Below, one piece after another: positions 10,418-18,832 of a stretch of 64,000 nt of DNA. Position numbers and translations under genes: made by a program. Position 1 is the stretch's first letter. Each line of letters begins with the position of its first letter. This DNA is from Streptomyces cyanogenus. Its GTDB lineage: Bacteria > Actinomycetota > Actinomycetes > Streptomycetales > Streptomycetaceae. Location: positions 7,230,001 to 7,294,000 of the forward strand of contig NZ_CP071839.1 in the NCBI RefSeq assembly GCF_017526105.1, in the 5' to 3' direction. The notes below the pieces were generated by a model. The model did no database searches, was not told the DNA's origin, and worked only from the letters and a program-made list of their open reading frames with translations.

Positions 10418-10791
10418 GCGCCGCCCGCCAGCGCTTCGGCGAGCTGCTGCACGTTCTGGTACTGGTCCCCGTGCCGCAGCCCGGCCACCGCGTCGACCAG
10501 CCCGCCGGGCGCGTTGCTGCGGCGCAGCGCCCTGGCCAGCTCGCCCGGCTTCGCGGGGAAGGCGTGCCGGCTCAGGTGCCGGGCCAGCTCCAGCCGGGTC
10601 CGCTCCAGCGACGCCGGAGACCCCAGACCGCCCACCGGGCCGCTCCAGACCTCCGGGTCGTCGTCCGCGGCCGGCTCCGGGTCGTGCCACTCCTCCACAC
10701 GCGTGGGATGGCCGGACCGGAGCAGACCCTGCAGTTCGTGTTTCATCTCGTCGTCCCTGTGGACGCTCAGCCGGTCACTGCCTCGCTGCAT
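10414..10791 (-). CDS. DUF2795 domain protein
   Basis: 125 residues from ATG 10791, chosen because GGAGGG lies 5 bp upstream; a further in-frame ATG at 10746 is possible. The C-terminal 60 residues (FPAKPGELARALRRSNAP, VDAVAGLRHGDQYQNVQQL) match DUF2795, a small helical domain common in actinobacteria and of unknown function. First gene of a probable three-gene operon with the membrane protein and PfpI. Confidence 0.8.
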   Translation of the reverse strand: MQRGSDRLSVHRDDEMKHELQGLLRSGHPTRVEEWHDPEPAADDDPEVWSGPVGGLGSPASLERTRLELARHLSRHAFPAKPGELARALRRSNAPGGLVDAVAGLRHGDQYQNVQQLAEALAGGA

Positions 10792-10867
10792 GTTTCCCTC
10801 CAGAGGGTCGAAGGTCCGCACCGCGTACCCGGTGCCGCGCGTCCGACACGGAATCCGTGCCGCACGG

Positions 10868-12664
10868 TCACTGCTTGTCCCGGCCCGGCAGGAACTCCTG
10901 CACCTTCGCCTTCAGCCCCTGCTTGATCATCGAACCCCGGTCGGCGTCGCCCTTCAGGATCGACGCGGCCGTCGCCTCCATCTGCTCCCACGTGGCGTGC
11001 GGCGGGATCGGGGGCACCGCCGGATCGGTCAGGAACTCGATCACCGCCGGCCCGTCCGCGTCCAGCGCGGCCCGCCAGCCCGACTCGACGTCCTCCGGCT
11101 TCTCCACCCGGATCCCGGTCAGGCCGAGCGACCGGGCGAAGGCCGCGTACTGGACGTCCGGGATCGACTGCGACGGCAGGAAGGACGGAGCACCCTCCAT
11201 CGCCCGCATCTCCCAGGTCACCTGGTTCAGGTCCTGGTTGTTCCACACGGCCACCACCAGCCGCGGATCCGACCAGCGGTCCCGGTACTTCGCCGCCGTG
11301 ATCATCTCCGCCAGGCCGTTCATCTGCATCGCGCCGTCCCCGACCAGCGCGACCACCGGCCGGTCCGGATGTGCGAACTTCGCCCCGATCGCGTACGGCA
11401 CCCCCGGGCCCATCGTCGCCAGCGTCCCGGACAGTGAACCGCGCATGCCGGGCCGCATCGTGATGTGCCGCGCGTACCAGTTCGCGACCGAACCGGAGTC
11501 GGAGGTCAGGATCGCGTTGTCCGGCAGCAGCGGATCCAGCGCCCGCGCCACGTACTCCGGGTTGATCGGATCCGCCGACAGCCGGGCCCGCCGCTCCATC
11601 GTCTCGTGCCAGCGCTTCACGTTCGCGCACACCGTGTCGTACCACTCGCGCCCGCGCCCCTCCGCCTTCAGCAGCGGAATCAGCCGCTGCAGCGTCGCCC
11701 GGGCGTCACCGACCAGGTTCACCTCGTACGGGTAGCGCATGCCGATCATGTGCGCGTCGATGTCGATCTGCACCGCACGGGCCTTGCCGAAGTCCGGCAT
11801 GAACTGCGTGTACGGGAACGACGAACCGATCGTCAGCAGCGTGTCGCAGTCCCGCATCAGCTCGTACGACGGCCGGCTCCCCAGCAGCCCGATCGGCCCC
11901 GTCACATACGGCAGCTCGTCGCTCAGCACGTCCTTGCCGAGCAGGGCCTTCGCCACCCCCGCACCGAGCAGCTCGGCGACCTCCCGCACCTCCGCGACCG
12001 CACCCGCGGCACCCTGCCCGATCAGGATGGCGACCTTGTCGCCCGCGTTCAGCACGTCCGCCGCCCGGCGCAGCGCCTCGTCCGTCGGGGTCGCCGTGAA
12101 GTCGCTCATCCCCAGACTCGACGGCACCATCTTGAACTCGTGCGTCGGCGGCGAGTAGTCGAGCTCCTGCACATCACCCGGGATGATCAGCGCCGTCGGG
12201 CAGCGTCGCGCGTACGCCGTACGGATCGCCCGGTCCAGCACGTTCGGCAGCTGCTCGGGTACCGTCACCGTTTCCACGAACTCCGAGGCGACGTCCTTGT
12301 ACAGCGTGTGCAGGTCGACCTCCTGCTGGTAGGAGCCGCCCATCGCGGTCCGGTTGGTCTGGCCGACGATCGCCAGCACCGGCACGTGGTCCAGCTTCGC
12401 GTCGTACAGACCGTTGAGCAGGTGGATGGCACCCGGTCCCGATGTCGCCGCGCACACCCCGATACGGCCGCTGAACTTCGCGTACCCGACCGCCTCGAAG
12501 GCGGACATCTCCTCGTGCCGGGACTGGATGAACCGCGGCTGGTCCTCGGCTCGGCCCCAGGCCGCGAGCAACCCGTTGATGCCGTCGCCCGGATAGCCGA
12601 AAACCTGTTCCACACCCCAAGCGCGCAACCGCTCGAGGATGTGGTCCGAGACCTTGGTGCTCAT
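10868..12664 (-). CDS. Thiamine pyrophosphate-requiring enzyme, pyruvate oxidase / acetolactate synthase-like
   Basis: 598 residues with GGGAGG before the ATG. Three-domain TPP enzyme: N-terminal PYR domain with FGYPGDGINGLL and catalytic Glu in IQSRHEEMSAF (about residue 50), then CAATSGPGAIHLLNGLYDA; a central FAD-type domain (AILIGQGAAGA, LLGKDVL); a C-terminal PP domain with GDGAMQMNGLAEMITAAKY and VWNNQDLNQVTWE (Mg-TPP motif GDG...NN). These features fit pyruvate:oxygen or quinone oxidoreductases (PoxB-like) better than biosynthetic acetolactate synthase, but specificity is an inference. Single gene. Confidence 0.85.
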   Translation of the reverse strand: MSTKVSDHILERLRAWGVEQVFGYPGDGINGLLAAWGRAEDQPRFIQSRHEEMSAFEAVGYAKFSGRIGVCAATSGPGAIHLLNGLYDAKLDHVPVLAIVGQTNRTAMGGSYQQEVDLHTLYKDVASEFVETVTVPEQLPNVLDRAIRTAYARRCPTALIIPGDVQELDYSPPTHEFKMVPSSLGMSDFTATPTDEALRRAADVLNAGDKVAILIGQGAAGAVAEVREVAELLGAGVAKALLGKDVLSDELPYVTGPIGLLGSRPSYELMRDCDTLLTIGSSFPYTQFMPDFGKARAVQIDIDAHMIGMRYPYEVNLVGDARATLQRLIPLLKAEGRGREWYDTVCANVKRWHETMERRARLSADPINPEYVARALDPLLPDNAILTSDSGSVANWYARHITMRPGMRGSLSGTLATMGPGVPYAIGAKFAHPDRPVVALVGDGAMQMNGLAEMITAAKYRDRWSDPRLVVAVWNNQDLNQVTWEMRAMEGAPSFLPSQSIPDVQYAAFARSLGLTGIRVEKPEDVESGWRAALDADGPAVIEFLTDPAVPPIPPHATWEQMEATAASILKGDADRGSMIKQGLKAKVQEFLPGRDKQ

Positions 12665-12987
12665 GGAGAGACCTCCCGGTGGAGTACGAGGTGGACGATC
12701 CGGTCAGCGGGTACCGAGTCACCGGCGAGAGGGACGGAAAACCTCCGGCACCGCACGGGCGACCCGGACGGCGGTGCGGACGGCGGCAGCTCGTGTGCGC
12801 TCTCACCCGGGCGGCCCCGCGCGTCCCGCTAATGGGCTCCGGCCGCGCGCGGTACGGCCGGCCGCGGGCTGTCATGGCAGCGGGGGCACGCCCCGTGTCC
12901 CCGTACCCGGACGCCGCACGGCGTTGCCGTCGTACCGGTGCGCCGGCGTACCGCCCGACCGTCGACGTCCGCCGAGGAGCCCCTCCC
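12665..12987. other. Intergenic region between divergent genes
   Basis: 323 bp between the TPP enzyme and the repeat protein. It should hold two divergent promoters, but I cannot define them. No gene supported; GAGGAG at its right end serves the downstream gene. Confidence 0.5.
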
Positions 12988-14034
12988 ATGCGCCGCACCG
13001 CTCGCGCCCTGTCCGCCGCCTTCGCCGCCGGTGCCGTGCTCGCCCTCACCGGGCCGGCCGCCTTCGCCGGGCCTGCAGTCTTCGCCGGGCCTGCAGTCTT
13101 CGCCGGGCCGGCCGTCGTTGCCGGTCCCGCCGCCTTTACCGGGCCGGCCGTCGTCGCCGGGCCAGGAGTTTTCGCCAGGTCCGTAGCCTTCGCCGGGCTC
13201 GCGGCCTTCGCTGGGCCCGCAGCCTTTGCCCGGCCCGCAGCCCTCGCTGAGTCGACAGCCTTCGCCGGGCCCGCGGCCCTCGCCGGTCCGGTCGTCGAGG
13301 CCAGTCCCGGCACCGGCGCCGGCTCCGCGGTCTGCGACCCCGTCCTCGGACCGGTGCTCGTCCCTCCCGACGCCGGCGCACCGGCCGGACCGGACGGCGC
13401 GTCCTGCGGGCAGGACGGGGCGGTGCGTGACGGCGGCGGGCAGGCCGGTGCCGGTGCCGGTGCCGACGGGGCCGGGCAAGCGGGCGTCGGGCCTGACTGG
13501 GCCGGGACCGGTGCGGCCGGGGAGGTGGGTGCCGGGCCCGACTGGGCCGGGACCGGCGGGGCCGGGCAGGCGAGTGGCGGGGCCGGGAGTGGGGATGCCG
13601 GGGGCGACGGGGCCGGGAAGGCCGGTGCCGGGCGGGACGGCGGCGGGCAGGTCGGTGCCGGGCAGGACGGGGGCGGCCGGGAGAGTGCCGGGCGCGATCA
13701 GGCCGGGCGTGACGGGACCGGGCAGGACGGTGGCGGGCGTGACGGGACCGGGCAGGACGGTGGGCGGCAGGAGGGGGCCGGGCACGAGTGTGCCGGAGCG
13801 GGGACGCGCTGCCCGGACGGCGACGGCCACTCCTGCCGCGACTCCCACGACGACGCGGGCTGCACCTCGGCCGCCGTCCAGCACGGCGTGGACGCCGGGC
13901 GGGGCGGCACCTTCAACGACTCGGTCCCGGCGCTCGCCGCCGGCGCGGCCTGCATCGCCGCCGCCTGCGCGGGCGCCGGCTACCGGCTGTACGGCCACCG
14001 GCGCACCCTGGGCGGCCGGCCCGCCGGGATGTGA
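12988..14034 (+). CDS. Secreted/membrane-anchored low-complexity repeat protein
   Basis: 348 residues from ATG 12988 (GAGGAG 9 bp upstream). It begins with a signal peptide (MRRTARALSAAFAAGAVLAL). Residues 22-105 are 14 hexapeptides of the type GPA-A/V-F/V-A. The middle (about 125-260) is Gly/Asp/Gln-rich with GAGRDGGGQ- and GTGQDGGG-type repeats. A Cys-containing stretch (RCPDGDGHSCRDSHDDAGC) follows, and near the end a single membrane segment (VPALAAGAACIAAACAGAG) precedes a basic tail. That order suggests export and anchoring with the repeats outside the membrane. I do not recognise a family. The repeats are visible at DNA level, so copy number may vary between strains. Confidence 0.7.
   Translation: MRRTARALSAAFAAGAVLALTGPAAFAGPAVFAGPAVFAGPAVVAGPAAFTGPAVVAGPGVFARSVAFAGLAAFAGPAAFARPAALAESTAFAGPAALAGPVVEASPGTGAGSAVCDPVLGPVLVPPDAGAPAGPDGASCGQDGAVRDGGGQAGAGAGADGAGQAGVGPDWAGTGAAGEVGAGPDWAGTGGAGQASGGAGSGDAGGDGAGKAGAGRDGGGQVGAGQDGGGRESAGRDQAGRDGTGQDGGGRDGTGQDGGRQEGAGHECAGAGTRCPDGDGHSCRDSHDDAGCTSAAVQHGVDAGRGGTFNDSVPALAAGAACIAAACAGAGYRLYGHRRTLGGRPAGM
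13051..13302 (+). repeat. 18-bp tandem repeats encoding hexapeptides
   Basis: Fourteen 18-bp units in frame with the repeat protein. The first three are nearly identical at DNA level, later ones degenerate. They encode GPAAFA, GPAVFA, GPAVVA and variants such as RSVAFA and ESTAFA. Confidence 0.85.
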
Positions 14035-14292
14035 CCCGGGCAACTTTGGACGCCGCCCATGGAGCGCCGTCCGGCGGGTACACAGCCTCCCGAGAGCGCC
14101 GCCCGGATCACGGCGCGAGTTCGGGGCAGGAGTTCAAGGGAAACATTCGCACCAGGAGATCACGGCACGGTCCCGACGCCCCACGAGCCCGGCACACCGC
14201 GGCCCAGGAGGACAGGACGACGGCCCACGAGGACGGCGGACGGCACGGCCCGGACCGGGCACAACGGCACCACGGACTGCGCGGAGGCGGAC

Positions 14293-15552
14293 ATGCGGCG
14301 GACGGACCCCGGTGAGGACCACGGCCCCGTCCGCTACGGCCCGCCCCTCCCCGCCGACGGCCTCCCCGTCCTGCCCGAACTCTCCGCCGTACTCGCCGCC
14401 GCGGCGGACCGCGCCGAAGCCCAGCCCGTCGGCGGCGCGCCCGCCCTGCTGGAAGCCGCCTGCGGCTACTGGACCCGCCGCGGACTGCCCACCGTCCCCG
14501 ACCAGGTGGCCGCCGGACCCGGCGCCCCCGCCCTGCTGCTCGCCCTTACCGCCGCGCTCTCCGGCGACGGCGCCGACATCCTCGTACCCCGCCCCTGCGC
14601 CGCCTGGTGGGCGCCGTACGCCCGGCTGCTCGGCCGGCCCGCCTACCACGTGCCGACCCCTGCCGAGAGCGGCGGCGTCCCCGACCCCTACGCCCTGCTG
14701 GAGACCGTCCGCCGGGTCCGCGCCGAGGGTGGCGACCCCCGGCTGCTGGTGCTGTCCGTCGCCGACGACCCCACCGCCACCGTCGCCCCGCCCGAGCTGC
14801 TGCACGAGACCATCGAGGCCGCCACCTCCGAGGGCCTCCACCTGGTCAGCGACGAGACCTGGCGCGACACCCTGCACGACCCGCACGAGACCGTGCTGCT
14901 CAGCCCCGCGGAGATGCAGCCCGACCAGGTCACCGTCGTCACCGACCTGGCCGGCGCCCTGCTGCCCCCCGGCTGGCCCGCCGCCGTCGCCCGCTTCCCG
15001 GCCACCGACGGCGGGCGGCACCTCCACGCGCGCGTGCTCGACATCCTCACCGCCCTCGGCGCACGCATCGCCGCACCGGTCGCCGCGGCCGCCGGCTACG
15101 CCCTGGACGAGCCGCCGCCCGTCACCGAACGCCGCGAGGCCGTCGTACGGCTGCACGCGCGCGTGGCCGCCGCCGCGCACACCGCGGTCGTCGCCGCCGG
15201 CGCGCTCGCCCGGCCCCCGCAGGCCGGCCGCCACCTCTACGCCGACCTCGGCCCCCTGCGCGAACCGCTGGCCGCCCAGGGCGTAGGCGACGCCCAGGAC
15301 CTGGAGGACCTGCTCACCGCCCGGCTCGGCCTGCCCGCGCCCGGCGGTCACCGCTTCGGCGACGACCTCGGCGCACTGCGCGTACGGCTCGCCACCGGCC
15401 CCCTGCTGGGTGGCACGGACGAGGAACGCACGGAATGCCTCACGTCACCCGCGCCGTTGGAACTGCCGCACGTGCAACGCGCGTTGATCTCCTTGAGGTC
15501 GGCCTTCGACGATCTCCGCGACGACGCTCAGCGATGGGAGCCTCCTCGATGA
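14293..15552 (+). CDS. Aminotransferase class I/II-fold protein lacking all lysines
   Basis: 419 residues from ATG 14293 (GGAGG upstream). The layout follows fold-type I aminotransferases: GAPALLEAACGYWTRRGLPT, VAAGPGAPALLLALTAALSG (PLP phosphate loop region), DILVPRPCAAWWAPYARLLG, LVLSVADDPTA in place of the usual NPxNPTG, LVSDETWRD (usually D-E-x-Y), and VVTDLAGALLPPGWPAAV where S-x-SK-x8-G-x-R-x-G is expected. The Schiff-base Lys is absent; I find no Lys anywhere in the protein. It therefore cannot bind PLP in the usual way and is probably a non-catalytic or repurposed homologue. Its stop overlaps the start of the MBL gene (ATGA). Confidence 0.75.
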   Translation: MRRTDPGEDHGPVRYGPPLPADGLPVLPELSAVLAAAADRAEAQPVGGAPALLEAACGYWTRRGLPTVPDQVAAGPGAPALLLALTAALSGDGADILVPRPCAAWWAPYARLLGRPAYHVPTPAESGGVPDPYALLETVRRVRAEGGDPRLLVLSVADDPTATVAPPELLHETIEAATSEGLHLVSDETWRDTLHDPHETVLLSPAEMQPDQVTVVTDLAGALLPPGWPAAVARFPATDGGRHLHARVLDILTALGARIAAPVAAAAGYALDEPPPVTERREAVVRLHARVAAAAHTAVVAAGALARPPQAGRHLYADLGPLREPLAAQGVGDAQDLEDLLTARLGLPAPGGHRFGDDLGALRVRLATGPLLGGTDEERTECLTSPAPLELPHVQRALISLRSAFDDLRDDAQRWEPPR

Positions 15553-16748
15553 CGCAGCAGACGCATGAGCCCGGACCGGCCACCACGACCACGGCAACAA
15601 CGGCTCCCACGGCGACCACGGCAACGGCTCCTACGACGACCACGGCGACCGCGGCTTCTACGACGACCACGGCGACCGCGGCTTCTACGACGACCACGGC
15701 GACCGCGAGAACCACGGCTCTCACGGCGCCCACGGCGACCGGCGAGGCCGACGCCCCGGCCCCCCTCGCGTCCCCGTTCCCCCCGCTGGCCGAGCCCCGC
15801 CCCCTCGGCGAACACCGGGTCTGGCCCCGCACGTTCCACGACCGGCTCACCGCGCCGCTGCCCGGCCTCAAGGCCCTCGCCCGCTTCGCCCGCGAAGGCG
15901 CCGTACGCCCCGGCCCCGAAGGGCTCGCCGACATCGCCCGCCTGCCCTACGAACCGGCTCCCCTTCCCCGCGTCGGTGCCCGCACCCTCGCCGTCACCTG
16001 GGCGGGACACGCCAGCTGGATCGTCCGCGTCGGCGGGCTCACCGTCCTGACCGACCCCGTCTGGTCCCGCCGCATCCTAGGCACCCCGGCCCGCATCACC
16101 CCCGTGGGCGTGCCCTGGGACACCCTGCCCCGCGTCGACGCCGTGGTCATCAGCCACAACCACTACGACCACCTGGACGCCCCCACCCTGCGCCGGCTCC
16201 CGCGAGACACCCCGGTGTTCGTACCCGCCGGTCTCGGCAACTGGTTCCGCCGCCGCCGGTTCACCGTCATCACCGAGCTGGACTGGTGGGAGGGCGCGGA
16301 ACTCTCCGGCGTCCGCTTCGACTTCGTCCCCGCTCACCACTGGTCCAAGCGCACCCTCACCGACACCTGCCACAGCCTGTGGGGCGGCTGGGTGCTCACC
16401 GCACCCGACGGGCAACGCCTCTACTTCGCCGGCGACACCGGCTACGGCCACTGGTTCTCCCGCATCGGCCGCCGCTACCCCGGCATCGACCTCGCCCTCA
16501 TGCCCATCGGCGCCTACGACCCCCGCTGGTGGCTCAGCGACGTCCACTGCGACCCCGAGGAAGCCGTCCAGGCCACCCTCGACCTCGGCGCCCGCCGCAT
16601 GGCCCCCATGCACTGGGGCACCTTCGTCCTCTCGGCCGAACCGGTCCTCGAACCGCTCACCCGGGTGAGGACGGCCTGGGAGAAGGCCGGGCTGGACCGC
16701 GAAGACCTGTGGGACCTGCCGGTAGGCGCTTCAGGAGTCCTGGACTGA
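15549..16748 (+). CDS. MBL-fold metallohydrolase (NAPE-PLD/UlaG-like)
   Basis: 399 residues. After a Thr/Ala-rich N-terminal tail of about 70 residues the metallo-beta-lactamase fold begins: VTWAGHASWIVRVGGL and LTDPVWSRR, metal motif SHNHYDHLD (H-x-H-x-D-H, about residue 205), PAHHWSKR, LYFAGDTGYG with the bridging Asp, and MAPMHWGTF with the last His. This set matches the NAPE-PLD-like/UlaG branch acting on phosphodiesters or lactones. Start chosen at ATG 15549, which overlaps the stop of the aminotransferase-like gene; ATG 15534 is an alternative. The two proteins may act together. Confidence 0.85.
   Translation: MTQQTHEPGPATTTTATTAPTATTATAPTTTTATAASTTTTATAASTTTTATARTTALTAPTATGEADAPAPLASPFPPLAEPRPLGEHRVWPRTFHDRLTAPLPGLKALARFAREGAVRPGPEGLADIARLPYEPAPLPRVGARTLAVTWAGHASWIVRVGGLTVLTDPVWSRRILGTPARITPVGVPWDTLPRVDAVVISHNHYDHLDAPTLRRLPRDTPVFVPAGLGNWFRRRRFTVITELDWWEGAELSGVRFDFVPAHHWSKRTLTDTCHSLWGGWVLTAPDGQRLYFAGDTGYGHWFSRIGRRYPGIDLALMPIGAYDPRWWLSDVHCDPEEAVQATLDLGARRMAPMHWGTFVLSAEPVLEPLTRVRTAWEKAGLDREDLWDLPVGASGVLD
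15630..15710 (+). repeat. 27-bp tandem repeats in the MBL gene
   Basis: Three consecutive 27-bp units (starting 15630, 15657 and 15684) encoding STTTTATAA, inside the Thr/Ala-rich N-terminal tail of the MBL protein. The copies are almost identical, so the array is young or kept uniform by slippage. Confidence 0.85.
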
Positions 16749-16828
16749 ACACGCCCCCGGGTGCGGCGCCGTCCCTGCGCTCCACCGCACGGGCGTCACC
16801 GGCCGCACCGCACCCGCACCCCGCGACC

Positions 16829-17449
16829 TCATCCGGCAGCCCGGACCCGCCGCCACACACCGGGCACCGCACCGACGGCCACGGTCAGCGCGACCGCCAC
16901 CACCACGCCCTCCCACGGCTCCTTGAACAAGGAGCCCCCCAGAATCCCGATCAGCTGATACGTGGCAGCCCACGCGAGACACGCGGGCAGATTCCCCCGC
17001 GCGAACCGCCGTAGCGGCCATTCCGCCATCAGGCACGCCAGCATCACCGGTATCCGCCCCGCAGGGACGAGCCGTGACAGCACCAGCACGGCGATCCCGT
17101 GCTCCGCCAGCTTCCCCCGCGCCTGCGCCAGCCGTTCCTCCGGTGCCCGCTGCCGGATCGCCTCCAGCCACCGCGACCCGTTCCTCGACGTCGTCCCGCG
17201 CCGCCCCAGCCAGTACAACGCGGCGTCCCCCAGGAACGCGGCCGACGACGCCGTCACGAACACCAGCGCCAACGCGAACGGCGCCGTCCGGTGGAACGCC
17301 ACCACCGCCGCCGAACTCACCAGCGCACCCGTCGGCACGACCGGCACCAGCGCGCCGATCAACACCAGCAGGAACAACGCCGGATAGCCCACCGCCTGCT
17401 GCGCGGACCCGGTCGTCACCGTGCGCGACGCGTCGGCGAGCCACGTCAC
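16829..17449 (-). CDS. DedA family membrane protein
   Basis: 206 residues, GTG start overlapping the upstream stop (GTGA). Hydrophobic helices: YPALFLLVLIGALVPVVPTG (about 22-41, with the re-entrant proline motif), FALALVFVTASSAAFLGDA, the conserved cytoplasmic LSRLVPAGRIPVMLACLMAE (about 123-142) and a C-terminal helix VVVAVALTVAVGAVPGV. DedA/VTT proteins are linked to lipid flipping and membrane homeostasis. The coupled upstream gene is an MBL hydrolase. Confidence 0.85.
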   Translation of the reverse strand: MTWLADASRTVTTGSAQQAVGYPALFLLVLIGALVPVVPTGALVSSAAVVAFHRTAPFALALVFVTASSAAFLGDAALYWLGRRGTTSRNGSRWLEAIRQRAPEERLAQARGKLAEHGIAVLVLSRLVPAGRIPVMLACLMAEWPLRRFARGNLPACLAWAATYQLIGILGGSLFKEPWEGVVVAVALTVAVGAVPGVWRRVRAAG

Positions 17450-18237
17450 CGCGCAACCTCCAGCCGCACGCTCTCCCCGTGCCCCAGCCGGTGCACCGCC
17501 ACCTGCGGCGCCGCCACCGCCGCCAGTCGCACGAACTCGTCCCCCGGCGCATGGAACTCGTGCGGACGCACCGCGTCCATGCCGATCGGCCAGTACGTCC
17601 CGTAGTGCACCGGCACCGCGGCCCGCGGCGCCAGCCGGGCCAGTGCCCGCGCCGCCCGCCCCGCGTCCAGATGCCCCTCCCCGAGGTACGGCCCCCAGCC
17701 GCCCACCGGCAACAGCGCCACGTCCACCGGCCCCACCCGCTCGGCCATGGCGTCGAACAGCCCCGTGTCCCCGGCGAAGTACGTCCGCGCCTCACCCTCC
17801 ACGACGTACCCCAGCGCGGGGGAACGCCGCGGCCCCACCGGCAGCCGCCGCCCGTCGTGCAGCGCGGGCACCACCCGGACCAGCACCTCCCCGATCCGCA
17901 CCTCGTCCCCGGGCACCACCTCGGTGACCCGCACCTGCCGCAGCCGGCGCAGACCCGGCACCGCCCGTGGTGCGCCCCGGGGCACGAGCAGGCGCGTGCC
18001 CGGCCCGAAACAGGCCAGCGACGGCAGATGCAGATGGTCCGCGTGCAGATGGGAGACCAGCACCACGTCCGCCTGACGGGCCCCCGCGGGCGGCAGCGCA
18101 CCCCGGCGCCGCCGCAGATGTGCCAGCCGGCGGGCGAACAGGGGATCGGTGAGAAACCGGATGTTCGCATCCTCCACCGCGCAGGTGGCGTGACCCCACC
18201 AGGTGATCTCCACCGGCACCTTCTTCGCCTCCTTCAC
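17446..18237 (-). CDS. MBL-fold metallohydrolase (UlaG-like)
   Basis: 263 residues, GTG start. It opens EITWWGHATCAVEDANIRFL and DPLF, the entry strand of UlaG-like lactonases. Metal ligands: SHLHADHLHL (H-x-H-x-D-H, about residue 62-67), VVPALHDGR, YFAGDTGLFD and VPVHYGTYW. Its stop overlaps the DedA start by 4 bp, so it heads a two-gene operon. Substrate unknown; a second MBL protein of another branch is encoded 0.7 kb away on the opposite strand. Confidence 0.87.
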   Translation of the reverse strand: MKEAKKVPVEITWWGHATCAVEDANIRFLTDPLFARRLAHLRRRRGALPPAGARQADVVLVSHLHADHLHLPSLACFGPGTRLLVPRGAPRAVPGLRRLRQVRVTEVVPGDEVRIGEVLVRVVPALHDGRRLPVGPRRSPALGYVVEGEARTYFAGDTGLFDAMAERVGPVDVALLPVGGWGPYLGEGHLDAGRAARALARLAPRAAVPVHYGTYWPIGMDAVRPHEFHAPGDEFVRLAAVAAPQVAVHRLGHGESVRLEVAR

Positions 18238-18303
18238 GCGACTCCCCGAAGCCTACGGGCAGGAGTAGGGTCGGCGGCGAAACCCGGAGGTGAGGGGGAC
18301 GCC

Positions 18304-18735
18304 ATGGGACAGCTGCGGGGTGCCTTCGGCGCGTTCACGACCGTGCGGGTCACCGCCATCGCGAGCCTCACACCCCTGGAGGAGCTGGAGGCCGACCCCT
18401 TCCTGGTGGACTCGCGCAGCCAGCACGCCATGTGCGCCCGCTGGGCCGCCGAACGCGGCTACGTCGTGGCCCGCGAACTCCTCGTCGGTGGCCTGCGCTT
18501 CGACCACTGCGCCCTCTGGGAGGGGGTCCGCCCCGGCGTGGATCTGTTCGTCGCCCCCAGCCTGCGGGTGCTGCGCCGGGCCCTGTCGTCGGTCGAGGAG
18601 TTCACCGCCGAGTGCGCCCGCCGGGGCGTACGCGTGGAGACCGTGGGCCGGGCCGAGCCGTCGTACGACGCACAGATGAAGGCACGCGTGCACCGGCGGC
18701 TGTCCATGCCGACGGCCGGCTACGACGGACGGTGA
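18304..18735 (+). CDS. Small protein resembling a degenerate serine-recombinase N-terminal domain
   Basis: 143 residues from ATG 18304 (GGAGGTGAGGG upstream). The order of elements recalls the resolvase catalytic fold: TVRVTAIASLT strand, RSQHAMCARWAAERGYVVAR (like Q-x-x-x-C-x-x-x-A-x-x-x-G-Y), a short variable loop, GVDLFVAPSLRVLRR (like the D-x-L-x-V-x-x-x-x-R-L-x-R strand) and FTAECARRGVRVETVG. The canonical Y-x-R-V-S nucleophile motif is not intact and there is no DNA-binding domain. Probably a recombinase-derived protein with another role. Fold assignment is inference. Confidence 0.6.
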   Translation: MGQLRGAFGAFTTVRVTAIASLTPLEELEADPFLVDSRSQHAMCARWAAERGYVVARELLVGGLRFDHCALWEGVRPGVDLFVAPSLRVLRRALSSVEEFTAECARRGVRVETVGRAEPSYDAQMKARVHRRLSMPTAGYDGR

Positions 18736-18832
18736 CCTGGGACCCGTGTGACAAGGTGGGGCAGGGGCCGATCGCGGCCGCGAAGCGAGACGGGGGCCGC
18801 CTGCCCGCCCGGGGCAGGGGGAGGGCCGGGAC

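Noticed and set aside
12829-14043. 404-codon repeat-rich frame on the minus strand
   Set aside because: Mirror of the hexapeptide-repeat protein; the plus strand has the ribosome site, signal peptide and membrane anchor.
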